From Roseiarcus sp963829505 (lineage in GTDB: Bacteria; Pseudomonadota; Alphaproteobacteria; Rhizobiales; Beijerinckiaceae): a DNA stretch of 64,000 nt. The notes below the pieces were generated by a model. That model saw nothing but the letters and a program-made list of their open reading frames with translations, made no database searches and had not been told where the DNA came from. Location of the stretch: positions 496,001-560,000 of the forward strand of contig CAWHIL010000003.1 of NCBI GenBank assembly GCA_963829505.1, written 5' to 3'. The first letter of the stretch is position 1, and each line of letters starts with the position of its first letter. The position numbers and the translations under genes were made by a program. Below, piece after piece: positions 45,290 to 53,685 of the stretch.

Positions 45290-45433
45290 GGGGCCCCGTC
45301 CTGATCCGAGCGACTGCGACCAAGCTACATTCCGCGTCATTCGTCAACTCTTGATGGATGGGCGTCCATCGCCTGTCCAGCTCGGAACCTTCGCGGGCGC
45401 TCGCCGGTTGATGAAGTCTCGAAGGAGGCGATT

Positions 45434-45610
45434 ATGGACAAGGAACACATCAAGGGCGCGGCCGACAAGGCCAAGGGCGCCGTGAAGGACGCCGCGGGCA
45501 AGGTCATGGGCGACAAGTCGCTGCAGGCCGAGGGCAAGATGGACAAGGCCAAGGGCGACGCCCGCCAGGCCGTCGGCGACGCCAAGGACGCGATGAAGGG
45601 CAAGATATAG
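45434..45610 (+). CDS. CsbD-family small stress protein
   Basis: A 58-residue hydrophilic protein: MDKEHIKGAADKAKGAVKDA, a middle GKVMGDKSLQAEGKMDKAKG, and DARQAVGDAKDAMKGKI. This is the repetitive Lys/Ala/Asp helix pattern of CsbD-like proteins, which are often induced by general stress or in stationary phase, with unknown mechanism. GAAGGAGG is six bases before the ATG. Confidence 0.9.
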   Translation: MDKEHIKGAADKAKGAVKDAAGKVMGDKSLQAEGKMDKAKGDARQAVGDAKDAMKGKI

Positions 45611-45638
45611 ACGCTCGTTCCGGGAGCGCCCGGGATAT

Positions 45639-45660
45639 GAGGCGGCCTTCGGGCCGCCTC
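45639..45660 (+). terminator. Rho-independent-like terminator after CsbD
   Basis: GAGGCGGCC-TTCG-GGCCGCCTC, a perfect 9-bp stem with a UUCG tetraloop, 28 bases after the stop, followed by TCTGCC. The T-run is weak, but the hairpin is very stable. Confidence 0.75.
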
Positions 45661-45723
45661 TCTGCCTGCCGGACGGACGTTCTTGTCCGGGAACGCGCTC
45701 TCCCGCTTGAATAACGCAGAAAG

Positions 45724-45773
45724 TCGGGCGCGAATCTCGTCTTTTCAATGGCTTGGAGCAGATTTCCCGGGCG
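45724..45773 (-). repeat. 50-base dispersed repeat, copy D
   Basis: Read on the minus strand: CGCCCGGGAAATCTGCTCCA, then AGCCATTGAAAAGACGAGATT and CGCGCCCGACTTTCTG. It matches the modules at 30652, 30933 and 31260 in order and spacing. Confidence 0.7.
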
Positions 45774-45862
45774 CTCGCGCCGCCTCGTGACCGCGCGTCT
45801 CGAAGAGCCCGCCCCGAGCGACGTTCTTCCCCGTAAAGGCGGCCGTTCGCGTTCCCGGTGCT

Positions 45863-45918
45863 GAAATCCGGGCGCGGATTCCATCTTTTCAATGACTTGC
45901 AGCAGATTTTCCGGGCGA
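45863..45918 (-). repeat. 50-base dispersed repeat, copy E
   Basis: Read on the minus strand: CGCCCGGAAAATCTGCTGCA, then AGTCATTGAAAAGATGGAAT and CCGCGCCCGG. It is the copy closest to the 30933 module. Confidence 0.7.
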
Positions 45919-46204
45919 TCGTCACGCCCGTCAAGGCGGCGCTCCTCGAGGACGAGGCAGCGAAGCGACCAGGAGTTGGGTCCCTTTTTCGGCCGGGCCG
46001 CCGCGAGCCGTCGAGCGCCCCGAAGCCGACGCGAGCGCCAGACGTTGCGCGGGAACAAATTCCGATTAACATAATTCGTTATACCATATGCTTCTGATTA
46101 TGTCGAGACAAAACATCCACGCACCACGCCCCTCGAGGGGTGCGCAATGTCGGAGCGGGCGCCGCCCGACAGGGGCATGGGCCGCCCGGGGAGGCGAAGG
46201 CCCG

Positions 46205-48442
46205 CTAGCGCGAGCCGCCCTGCGCCTGGAGCGCGATGCGGCGTACCGCTGCGATGAGCGCCTCGACGTCTTCGGCGGTGTTGTAGAGCGCGAACGACGG
46301 CCTGACCGTTCTCTCGAGCCCGAATCGGCGCAGGATCGGTTGGGCGCAATGGTGGCCGGCGCGCACCGCGATCCCCTCGCGGTCGAGCGCCTTGCCGACG
46401 TCGTCGGAGCGGCAGCCGTCGACCACGAACGACACGACGCCCGCCCGCTCGCGTGGGCGCCCGATGAGGCGGATCCCGGGGATCGTCCTTAAGCCCGCAA
46501 CCGTCTGCTCGATCAGTTCGTGCTCATGCGCCGCGATCGGCTCCATGCCGATCGTCTCGAGATAGTCGATCGCCGCGCCCAAGCCCACCGCATCGGCGAT
46601 GTTGCCGGTGCCTGCCTCGAACCGGTCGGGCGGCCCCTGATAGACGGTCCGCTCGAAGGTCACGTCGGCGATCATGTTGCCGCCGCCCTGCCACGGCGGC
46701 ATGGCCTCGAGGATCGCCTGCTTGCCGTACACAGCCCCGATGCCGGTGGGCGCGAACATCTTGTGGCCGGAGAGCACGAAAAAGTCGGCGTCGAGCGCCT
46801 GCACGTCGGTGCGGCGATGCGACACCGACTGCGCCCCGTCGACGACGGCGACTGCGCCGTGGCGATGGGCGGCGGCGATCATCTCGCGCGCCGGCGTCAC
46901 CGCGCCCAGCGCGTTCGACACCATCGTCAGCGCCACGATGCGGGTGCGCGGAGAGAGGAGCTTCTCGTATTCGTCGAGCCTGACGTCGCCGTGGTCGTCG
47001 ACCGGCGCGACGCGCAGCCTCGCCCCCGTCTCCGCGCAAAGCTGCTGCCACGGCACGATGTTGGCGTGGTGCTCGAGCCAGGTGATGACGATCTCGTCGC
47101 CCGGCTTCACGTTGCGGCGGCCGTAAGCCTGCGCGATGAGGTTGATCCCCTCGGTCGTGCCGCGCACCCAGACGATCTCCTTCGCCGAGGAGGCGTTGAC
47201 GAAGCGCCGCACCTTGTCGCGCGCCGCCTCGTAGGCGTCGGTCGCGCGCGCCGCCAGCGTGTGCGCGCCGCGATGCACGTTCGAGTTCTCATGCGCGTAA
47301 AAGGCCGCGAGCCGGTCGATGACAGCTTGCGGCTTCTGCGTCGTCGCGCCGTTGTCGAGCCAGATGAGGCGCTTCCCATGCACCTTCTCCTGCAGGATCG
47401 GGAAGTCGTTGCGGATCGTGGCGGCGTCGTATGGTCTGACGCCTGAAGTCGCCCCGGTGAAGACCGGCGCGATCGCGACCGAGGGCGCGCCCGCGGAGGC
47501 GGCGGTCGGGGCGCCGGCGCCGGCGTCGACCTCGCGCGCGAGGCCGGCGTTGGTCGGCGCCGATGTCTGCGGCAGACCGGTCAGGCCGCGCGGCGCGGCG
47601 TCGAGGTTGGCGCGCGCGCCGAACGGCGAGGCGTCGGCGGACGGCGGCGCGTAGCCGGGCGCATCGAGGCGATGGCCGCCCGAAAGCCGCGTCGGCGCGG
47701 CGACCGGCGCAAGGGGTTCGACGGCTGCGAAAGAAGGGGCCGTCTCACGCGAGGCGACCAGGGCCGACGCAGGCGGTTGAATCGCGCCGGGGGACGCGGC
47801 GTAGGCCGTCACGCCTCCGGGCGTCGAGACCGGAGCGCCGGAAGCGCCATAGCCCGGCGCTGCGAACCCAGGCGCAGGCGCCAGGCCGCTCGCGACTTGA
47901 AGCGCGTTCAGGGCCGCGCTCAGATCGAGCGGGGCCGAGAACGGCGACAGCGCCGAGGCGGCGGTCCCGGGCGTCGGCACGTAGCCTTCGGCGTTTGTCT
48001 CGACCGGCAGCGGCGTCAGCCGGGCGGCGGATTCGATCGGATCGACGCGCGGCGCGCCGATCGCGGTCTGCGAGGCGGCCGGCGCGAGGGCGCGGGACTG
48101 GGTGTTGGCGAAGGGCGACGCCGACCCCGCCGACGCGCCGCCGAACGAGCGCAGCGGAACCGATGCGGGGACGTTGGCGGGGATGTCGACCGCGCCGAAC
48201 GGCGGCTGAACCGGAACCGCCTGAGCGGCGACCGCGGTCGAGGTCGGCGCGGGCGCCGTCCAGGGCGCGGGCGGCGACGCAGGAACCGCCGGAGGCGCCG
48301 CAGGCCCCCCGCCGGTCAGGCCATGAAAGAACGCGTTCGCGAGCCTCTGGATCTCGGAGACGTCGGGAACGAACGCCCCCGCCGCAGCCGGCCCGGCCTC
48401 TCGAGGAGAGACCGGCGCGCCCGTCAGATCAGGCGTACTCAT
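46205..48442 (-). CDS. Cysteine desulfurase, encapsulin cargo with long disordered N-terminus
   Basis: PLP-dependent SufS-type enzyme releasing sulfur from cysteine, 745 residues. The last 400 residues are the catalytic domain: IWLDNGATTQKPQAVIDRL, SNVHRGAHTLA, the PLP Lys in VLSGHKMFAPTGIGAVYGK, and the persulfide Cys699 in RAGHHCAQP. The first 340 residues are Ala/Pro/Gly-rich and disordered, apart from a small helix (EIQRLANAFFHGLTGGG, about 30-46). That extension is the encapsulation domain found in cargo of Family 2A encapsulins, and the shell gene is directly upstream, overlapping by 14 bases. The start at 48442 has no strong ribosome-binding site, which suits coupling. Confidence 0.92.
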   Translation of the reverse strand: MSTPDLTGAPVSPREAGPAAAGAFVPDVSEIQRLANAFFHGLTGGGPAAPPAVPASPPAPWTAPAPTSTAVAAQAVPVQPPFGAVDIPANVPASVPLRSFGGASAGSASPFANTQSRALAPAASQTAIGAPRVDPIESAARLTPLPVETNAEGYVPTPGTAASALSPFSAPLDLSAALNALQVASGLAPAPGFAAPGYGASGAPVSTPGGVTAYAASPGAIQPPASALVASRETAPSFAAVEPLAPVAAPTRLSGGHRLDAPGYAPPSADASPFGARANLDAAPRGLTGLPQTSAPTNAGLAREVDAGAGAPTAASAGAPSVAIAPVFTGATSGVRPYDAATIRNDFPILQEKVHGKRLIWLDNGATTQKPQAVIDRLAAFYAHENSNVHRGAHTLAARATDAYEAARDKVRRFVNASSAKEIVWVRGTTEGINLIAQAYGRRNVKPGDEIVITWLEHHANIVPWQQLCAETGARLRVAPVDDHGDVRLDEYEKLLSPRTRIVALTMVSNALGAVTPAREMIAAAHRHGAVAVVDGAQSVSHRRTDVQALDADFFVLSGHKMFAPTGIGAVYGKQAILEAMPPWQGGGNMIADVTFERTVYQGPPDRFEAGTGNIADAVGLGAAIDYLETIGMEPIAAHEHELIEQTVAGLRTIPGIRLIGRPRERAGVVSFVVDGCRSDDVGKALDREGIAVRAGHHCAQPILRRFGLERTVRPSFALYNTAEDVEALIAAVRRIALQAQGGSR

Positions 48443-49352
48443 GGCCGTATTCGGGGTAGCGGCCCACTTCGACGCCGTCGAGCACCGCAAGCGCGTCGTC
48501 GGTCAAAACCGCGAGCGAGCAATAGAGCGAGATGAGGTAAGAGGCGATCGCCTTGCGGTTGATGCCCATGAAGCGCACCGAGAGGCTCGGGGCGACCTCG
48601 CCCGGCACGCCGGGCTGGAAGAGGCCGACGACGCCCTGCTTCTTTTCGCCGCTGCGGATCAAGAGGATCGAGCTCGTCTCGCCCTCGATCTTGACCTTGT
48701 CGGACGGCACCAGCGGCACGCCGCGCTAGGTGATGAAGGGCGTGCCGAACAAGGTGACGGTCGGCGGCGGCACGCCGCGACGGGTGCACTCCCGGCCGAA
48801 GGCCGCGATGGCGCGCGGATGGGCGAGGAAGAAGCCGGGCTCCTTCCACACCTTGGTCAGAAGCTCGTCGAGGTCGTCGGGTGTCGGCGGCCCTTTGCGC
48901 GTCGTGATGCGCTGCGACGGCGCGACGCTGGCGATGAGCCCGTATTCGGCGTTGTTGATGAGCTCGCTCTCCTGCCTCTCCTTCACCTTCTCGATCAGCA
49001 GGCGGAGCTGCTCCTGCACCTGGTCGAACGGCTGGCTGTAGAGGTCCGACACGCGCGTCTGCACGTCGAGCACGGTCGTCACTGCCTTGAGGAAATATTC
49101 GCGTGGCGTGTCGATATAATCGACGTAGGGGTTGGCGTCGCGCGGCGGGCTGCATTCGACGTCGGTCGTCGGTTCGTCCGCTTCCTTCACCCTGTTCAGA
49201 CGGAAGATGCCGGCTTCGACCGGCGTCCAGGTCAGGAAATTGACCAGAAAGCGGGGCGTGATGCCGCCCCATTGCGCCCGCGTCTTCGTCGCGTTCGCAA
49301 GCTGCCGCGCAGCGCTCTCGCTGAGCGTGCGGCGTTCGACCTCATCAACCAT
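48429..49352 (-). CDS. Family 2A encapsulin shell protein, SrpI-type, with in-frame TAG
   Basis: HK97-fold shell protein forming a protein nanocompartment for the cysteine desulfurase. Without the stop it has 307 residues, normal for SrpI-like shells. The N-terminus is LSESAARQLANATKTRAQWGGITPRFLVNFLTWTPVEAGIFRLNRV; later come YIDTPREYFLKAVTTVLDVQTRVSDLYSQPFDQVQEQLRLL and the C-terminal SVRFMGINRKAIASYLISLYCSLAVLTDDALAVLDGVEVGRY. A TAG (48726-48728) stands where GTPFIT-W-RGVPLVPSDK is expected; TGG would restore the Trp. The flanking protein is intact, so a sequence error or recent mutation is likely. The end overlaps the cargo gene. Confidence 0.88.
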
Positions 49353-49596
49353 GTCCCAGCCTCACATCTTTTCTATTTTGGATTGCAAGCTTTGCGCGCT
49401 TCTATGCGCGGGCTTCGTTCGACATCAACCCCGCGGCATCAAATGGCGAAGTTTTTTTTGTTCTACGTCAGAGACTTAAGCGATAAATCCGACCCGAGTT
49501 GTAGACATTGAAACAGAGCAAGGCGTCGACCGAAACGCGCGCCGACGCCGCGGGAAAGCCGCTCGCCTTGCGTCGCCACGGCGCTCGCCCCGCTCA

Positions 49597-49812
49597 TCAG
49601 CGCAGGTCGATCCGCGCGCGCCTCGCATCGGGGCCGTCCCTTCGCGCGTTGGCGATCCGGCGCTCGGCGTCGTGCGTCGGGTCCGGCTCCGGCGGCGGCG
49701 TCTGAAAGACCGCGTCGTCGCCCGTCTCGGCGTCCGCGAGAATCCGGTTGATCCGCGCGAGGCCGCCGCGCGCGGCGCGCCACAGGTTCTGCACCGCCGA
49801 TCGATTGTCCAT
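49597..49812 (-). CDS. 71-residue protein in the encapsulin cassette, unknown
   Basis: MDNRSAVQNLWRAARGGLAR followed by INRILADAETGDDAVFQTPP and a C-terminal charged stretch ending RRARIDLR. It starts four bases after the serine acetyltransferase stop on the same strand, so it is co-translated. The basic amphipathic N-terminal helix and short Pro-rich linker resemble an adaptor or targeting peptide more than an enzyme. No family recognised. About 240 bases separate it from the shell gene. Confidence 0.6.
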   Translation of the reverse strand: MDNRSAVQNLWRAARGGLARINRILADAETGDDAVFQTPPPEPDPTHDAERRIANARRDGPDARRARIDLR

Positions 49813-49816
49813 GGCT

Positions 49817-50797
49817 TTAGATCCCCGCGCCGTCGTCGAAGGATTCGTTCAGCGCCTTCGCCTGGGTGACGCTGCCGCCCGGCGGCACGTCGCGCGTCAG
49901 CCAGACATTGCCGCCGATCGAGGCGCCCTTGCCGATCGTCACCCGGCCAAGCACGGTCGCGCCGGCGTAGATCACGACGTCGTCCGCGACGATCGGATGA
50001 CGCGGATAGTTTTTCGCAAGGGCGCCCGATCCGTCGGCCTCGAACCTTTTCGCGCCGAGCGTCACCGCCTGATAAAGCCGCACGTTGCGGCCGATGATCG
50101 CCGTCTCGCCGATCACGACGCCGGTCCCGCGGTCGATGAAGAATCGTTCGCCGATCTCGGCGCCCGGGTGGATGTCGATACCGGTCGCCGAATGCGCATC
50201 CTCGGCGATGATGCGCGCGATCATGGCGACGCCGAGAGCGTAGAGTTCGTGCGCCAGGCGATGGCGCGCGATCGCGGCGAAGCCCGGAAAGCAGAACACG
50301 ATCTCGTCGATGCTCTTGGCCGACGGGTCGCCCTCGAAGGCGGATCGCAGGTCCGAGTTGAGCAGGGCCCGGACCTTGGGCAGCGCCGAGGCGAAAGTCG
50401 TGACGACGTCGCTGGCCCGGAGCGGCGAGTCGATGCGGCTCTCGCCCTTCCACTCCCGCGTCAGCGTGAGTTCGAGTTCGATCTGGCGCTTGAGCGCCGT
50501 GAGCGCGGATTCGAGCGTCCTGACGACGAAAGCATCGACTTCCTGCGGCGCGAGATCCACCGGGCCGAAGTGGCGCGGATAGAGCGCGGCGACGATCTGC
50601 TCGACGATCTCGATGACGATGGCGCGCGACGGCAGCGGCGGAGGCGCGCCGCGATATCGACGGCTCTGCGACGCCGACCGAAGGACGCGGAGCTTCGCCG
50701 CGACCTCGCCGAGGTTTGGCGCGTCCTCGGCGCCGCGGCGTTCTTCGCGCATCGCGTTCATGGCGAGAGTCCGGGCCGCGACCCGCCGTCGAACCAT
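49817..50797 (-). CDS. epsC: Serine O-acetyltransferase, EpsC-type
   Basis: Makes O-acetylserine, the direct precursor of cysteine, from serine and acetyl-CoA. It has 326 residues with an N-terminal helical part and a left-handed beta-helix C-terminus: GIDIHPGAEIGERFFIDRGTGVVIGETAIIGRNVRLYQAVTLGAKRF, then HPIVADDVVIYAGATVLGRVTIGKGASIGGNVWLTRDVPPGG. The catalytic His pair region and hexapeptide turns are evident. ATG 50797 has AAGGAG upstream. Neighbouring cysteine desulfurase and encapsulin link cysteine supply with sulfur storage; SAT genes of this type are standard members of Family 2A loci. Confidence 0.92.
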   Translation of the reverse strand: MVRRRVAARTLAMNAMREERRGAEDAPNLGEVAAKLRVLRSASQSRRYRGAPPPLPSRAIVIEIVEQIVAALYPRHFGPVDLAPQEVDAFVVRTLESALTALKRQIELELTLTREWKGESRIDSPLRASDVVTTFASALPKVRALLNSDLRSAFEGDPSAKSIDEIVFCFPGFAAIARHRLAHELYALGVAMIARIIAEDAHSATGIDIHPGAEIGERFFIDRGTGVVIGETAIIGRNVRLYQAVTLGAKRFEADGSGALAKNYPRHPIVADDVVIYAGATVLGRVTIGKGASIGGNVWLTRDVPPGGSVTQAKALNESFDDGAGI

Positions 50798-50921
50798 CGC
50801 ATTCAAACGTCTCCTTGAATTTGTCCATAAAGATAATAGACTAATCACGCGGCCGTCAAGCCGCGCCGATTGCGGGCTGGCCTGGATCGCGGCTTTTGCG
50901 AGGAAAAGTCTGTTGTTGACC

Positions 50922-51362
50922 ATGAAGGCGAAATACGGGCTGAAGGCGATGGTGCATCTGGCCGGGGTCGAGACCGGGCAGGTGGCGACCGTCACCGACA
51001 TCGCCGACGACAATTCGATTTCGAAGAAGTTTCTCGATCACATCCTGACCGATTTGCGCCGGGCCGGGCTTGTCTATTCGAGGAAGGGAAAGGGCGGCGG
51101 CTATGCGCTCGCCCGGCCCGCGCACGCCATCACCGTCGGCGCGATCGTGCGCGTGCTGGACGGGCCGCTGGCGCCGATCCACTGCGCCTCCGTCACCGCG
51201 TTCCGGCCGTGTGAGGATTGCGACGACCTCGCGGCCTGCGCGGTCCGGATCGTCATGGTCGAGGCGCGCAACGCCATCGCCCGCGTGCTCGACCAGCGCA
51301 CGCTGGCGGAACTGTGGACGTCGACCAATCCGCGGGAACTGGCGGAGATGTATCACATCTAG
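50922..51362 (+). CDS. Rrf2 family transcriptional regulator
   Basis: A 146-residue winged-helix regulator divergent from the serine acetyltransferase. Motifs: KAKYGLKAMVHLAG, DNSISKKFLDHILTDLRRAGLVYSRKGKGGGYALARPA. Four cysteines (88, 97, 100, 106; HCAS, PCEDC, AAC) stand where IscR-like members bind an iron-sulfur cluster, so it may sense sulfur, iron or redox state. TTG at 50913 (MLTMKAKYG after an AGGA) is a likely alternative start matching the usual Rrf2 N-terminus. It is a probable controller of the encapsulin cassette, as CymR is for cysteine metabolism in Firmicutes. Confidence 0.88.
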   Translation: MKAKYGLKAMVHLAGVETGQVATVTDIADDNSISKKFLDHILTDLRRAGLVYSRKGKGGGYALARPAHAITVGAIVRVLDGPLAPIHCASVTAFRPCEDCDDLAACAVRIVMVEARNAIARVLDQRTLAELWTSTNPRELAEMYHI

Positions 51363-51476
51363 TTGAGAGGGCCGCGTGACCGCGTCTCGTCCCGCAAGTT
51401 TTCGCGCCATTCGATTGAAGCGCCGACCGGACGCCCGATCCAGTCAGCCCCCAAAAGCTTGTCGGCTTGTCTGGAT

Positions 51477-51552
51477 TGGCGCGCCCAACGGGGATCGAAC
51501 CCGTGTTTCCGCCGTGAAAGGGCGGCGTCCTGGACCGCTAGACGATGGGCGC
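51477..51552 (-). tRNA. tRNA-Glu (TTC)
   Basis: A 76-base cloverleaf on the minus strand. Acceptor GCGCCCA pairs with TGGGCGC, the anticodon stem CCGCC/GGCGG encloses loop CTTTCAC with anticodon TTC, the T-arm ACGGG-TTCGATC-CCCGT is intact, and the CCA end is encoded. Confidence 0.95.
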
Positions 51553-51718
51553 CTTCAAATGCGAAGCGGAGCGCCGTTGCTATAGGGGCGCGACCTTGCG
51601 CGCGCAAGGGCCGGGCGCAGCCGAACCCTCGGGCGACAATCGCCCATGACCCTTGCGCTTCGCCGCGCCCGGCCTCACAAAGTCTCAAAGCCCCTTGTTC
51701 GATGAAGGCGGAGCCAGG

Positions 51719-52687
51719 ATGCGCGCGATTCGGATCCATCAGGCCGGCGGACCCGAGGTTCTGCGGCTCGACGAGGTCGAGTTGCCGCCGCCCGGAAAGG
51801 GCGAGGCGCGCATTCGCCACCACGCCATCGGCGTCAATTTTCTCGACGTCTACCACCGCACCGGCTTCTATCCGATGCCGCTGCCGCTGATCCCCGGAGG
51901 GGAGGGGGCGGGCGAGGTCGTCGAGGTCGGGGCGGGCGTCAAGGATCTGAAAGCCGGCGACCGGGTCGCCTATGCCGGGCCGCCCGGCGGCTATGCGGAA
52001 GAGCGCAACATCGACGCCCGCTTCCTCCTGAAGCTGCCGCGCGGGATCGACTACGAGACCGCCGCCGCGGCGATGCTGAAAGGGCTGACCGCGCAATACC
52101 TTCTCCGCCAGACCTACAAGGTGAAGGAGGGCGACTGGATCCTCGTCCATGCGGCGGCCGGCGGGGTCGGCCAAATTCTTTGCCAATGGGGGCGGGCGCT
52201 CGGCGCGAAGGTGATCGGAACGGCCGGATCGGCCGAGAAGGCGAGGATCGCGAAAAAGGCTGGGGCGCAACACACCATTCTTTATCGCGAAGAGGATTTC
52301 GCCAAGCGGGTCGAGGAGATCACCAAGGGCAAGAAATGCGCGGTCGTCTACGACGGCGTCGGCAGGGCGACCTTCCCAGCCTCCCTCGACTGCCTCAAGC
52401 CGTTCGGCGTTTTCGCCAGCTTCGGCTCGGCCTCCGGCGGGATCGAGGCGTTCGATCTCGGCCTTCTCGGCCGCAAGGGCTCGCTTTTCGCCACGCGGCC
52501 GACGCTCTTCACCTTCATGGCCGACCGCGAACTCCTCGAGAAGATGGCGCGCGACCTCTTCCGCGCGATCGGCGCCGGCGACGTCAAGATCGCCATCGGC
52601 GGTCGTCTCAAGCTCGCCGAGGCGGAGAAGGCGCACCGGGCGCTCGAGGCGCGCGAGACGACGGGATCGCTCGTTCTGCTTCCGTGA
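51719..52687 (+). CDS. NADPH:quinone oxidoreductase, MDR family
   Basis: A 322-residue zinc-less medium-chain dehydrogenase/reductase. It has RIHQAGGPEVLRLDEVELPPPGKGEARIRHHAIGVNFLDVYHRTG, GGEGAGEVVEVGAGV, and the nucleotide-binding ILVHAAAGGVGQILCQWGRALGAKVIGTAGSAEK. This matches quinone oxidoreductase QorA. The substrate could be quinones or other electrophiles. The start is preceded by GGAG. Confidence 0.92.
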   Translation: MRAIRIHQAGGPEVLRLDEVELPPPGKGEARIRHHAIGVNFLDVYHRTGFYPMPLPLIPGGEGAGEVVEVGAGVKDLKAGDRVAYAGPPGGYAEERNIDARFLLKLPRGIDYETAAAAMLKGLTAQYLLRQTYKVKEGDWILVHAAAGGVGQILCQWGRALGAKVIGTAGSAEKARIAKKAGAQHTILYREEDFAKRVEEITKGKKCAVVYDGVGRATFPASLDCLKPFGVFASFGSASGGIEAFDLGLLGRKGSLFATRPTLFTFMADRELLEKMARDLFRAIGAGDVKIAIGGRLKLAEAEKAHRALEARETTGSLVLLP

Positions 52688-52826
52688 CCGCGCCGGCCAT
52701 CGAAGCGACACGTTCTTTGGCCAAGAGCCGCGCCGATCGAGGCGCGCGAGCCTTGGCTTGGCCGCGCTGCGTCTGTATAGAGCCGGCGCCGGCATAGGTG
52801 ACGTGAGGAAGGGCGCATTGACCCAG

Positions 52827-53630
52827 ATGAGCGACAAGAGCGTGAAGCCCGCCGACGCCGGGGCGACGGTCGTCAAGAAGGAAGAGGGCTGGTTCGAGAC
52901 GATCAAGGTCATCGTCGAGGCCCTGCTCATCGCGCTCGTGGTGCGGACGCTGCTCTTTCAGCCCTTCAACATTCCGTCGGGGTCGCTCGTCCCGACGCTC
53001 CTCGTCGGCGATTACCTTTTCGTGTCGAAATACGCCTACGGCTATTCGCACTATTCGCTGCCGGGCTTCCTCGATCTTATCCCGCAGGCGGTCCCGGGCC
53101 GCGTCTTCGCCTCGGAGCCGAAGCGCGGCGACATCATCGTCTTCAAGCTGCCGAGCGACGGCCAGACCGACTACATCAAGCGGCTGATCGGCCTGCCCGG
53201 CGACAAGATCCAGGTGCAGCATGGCCGGCTCTTCATCAACGGCGAAGAGGTCCCGCGCGAGCAGATCGCGCCCTTCGCCACGGTCAACCATTTCGGCCGG
53301 CCCGAGGAAGCGCCGCGCTACCTCGAGACGCTGCCCGGCGGCGTGAAGCACGAGATCATCCAGATCGACGGCGACGAGGGGACGTTCGACAACACCAAGG
53401 TCTACGAGGTGCCCCCCGGCCATTATTTCATGATGGGCGACAATCGCGACAACTCAAGCAACTCGCGGCTCGCCGGCGATCAGGGCGGCGTCGGCTACGT
53501 GCCGTTCGAGAACCTGATCGGCCGGGGCGAGATCATTTTCTTCTCAATTCGCGACGACACGCCGGTGTGGCAGATCTGGAACTGGCCGTGGGCGGTGCGC
53601 TGGGAGCGAATCTTCCAGCGCGTGCATTGA
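52827..53630 (+). CDS. lepB: Signal peptidase I
   Basis: Inner-membrane protease that removes signal peptides, 267 residues. One N-terminal helix (VIVEALLIALVVRTLLFQPFNI), catalytic Ser in IPSGSLVPTLLVGDYLFV (usual M replaced by L), catalytic Lys in DYIKRLIGLPGDKIQV, and box E GDNRDNSSNSR. A TTG at 52818 with better-placed GAGGAAGGG is a possible earlier start. lepB-rnc-era is a conserved operon. Confidence 0.96.
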   Translation: MSDKSVKPADAGATVVKKEEGWFETIKVIVEALLIALVVRTLLFQPFNIPSGSLVPTLLVGDYLFVSKYAYGYSHYSLPGFLDLIPQAVPGRVFASEPKRGDIIVFKLPSDGQTDYIKRLIGLPGDKIQVQHGRLFINGEEVPREQIAPFATVNHFGRPEEAPRYLETLPGGVKHEIIQIDGDEGTFDNTKVYEVPPGHYFMMGDNRDNSSNSRLAGDQGGVGYVPFENLIGRGEIIFFSIRDDTPVWQIWNWPWAVRWERIFQRVH

Positions 53631-53685
53631 CGCGCTTGACGCCTCCTCCGGCGAGAGGGCCGGTCGCCGGCCGGATCGAGGCGCG

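Larger units (their letters stand above)
45611..46204. other. Repeat-bearing spacer between CsbD and the encapsulin cassette
   Basis: No gene. It holds a terminator hairpin (45639-45660), two inverted copies of the 50-base repeat, the half-palindrome GCTCCTCGAGGACGAGG, and an AT-rich patch at 46060-46100 with unknown role. The 3' end of the cysteine desulfurase gene begins at 46205. Confidence 0.6.

Noticed and set aside
46520..47446. 308-codon plus-strand frame opposite the cysteine desulfurase
   Set aside because: It is a shadow frame; the minus-strand gene has all SufS motifs and this frame has none.
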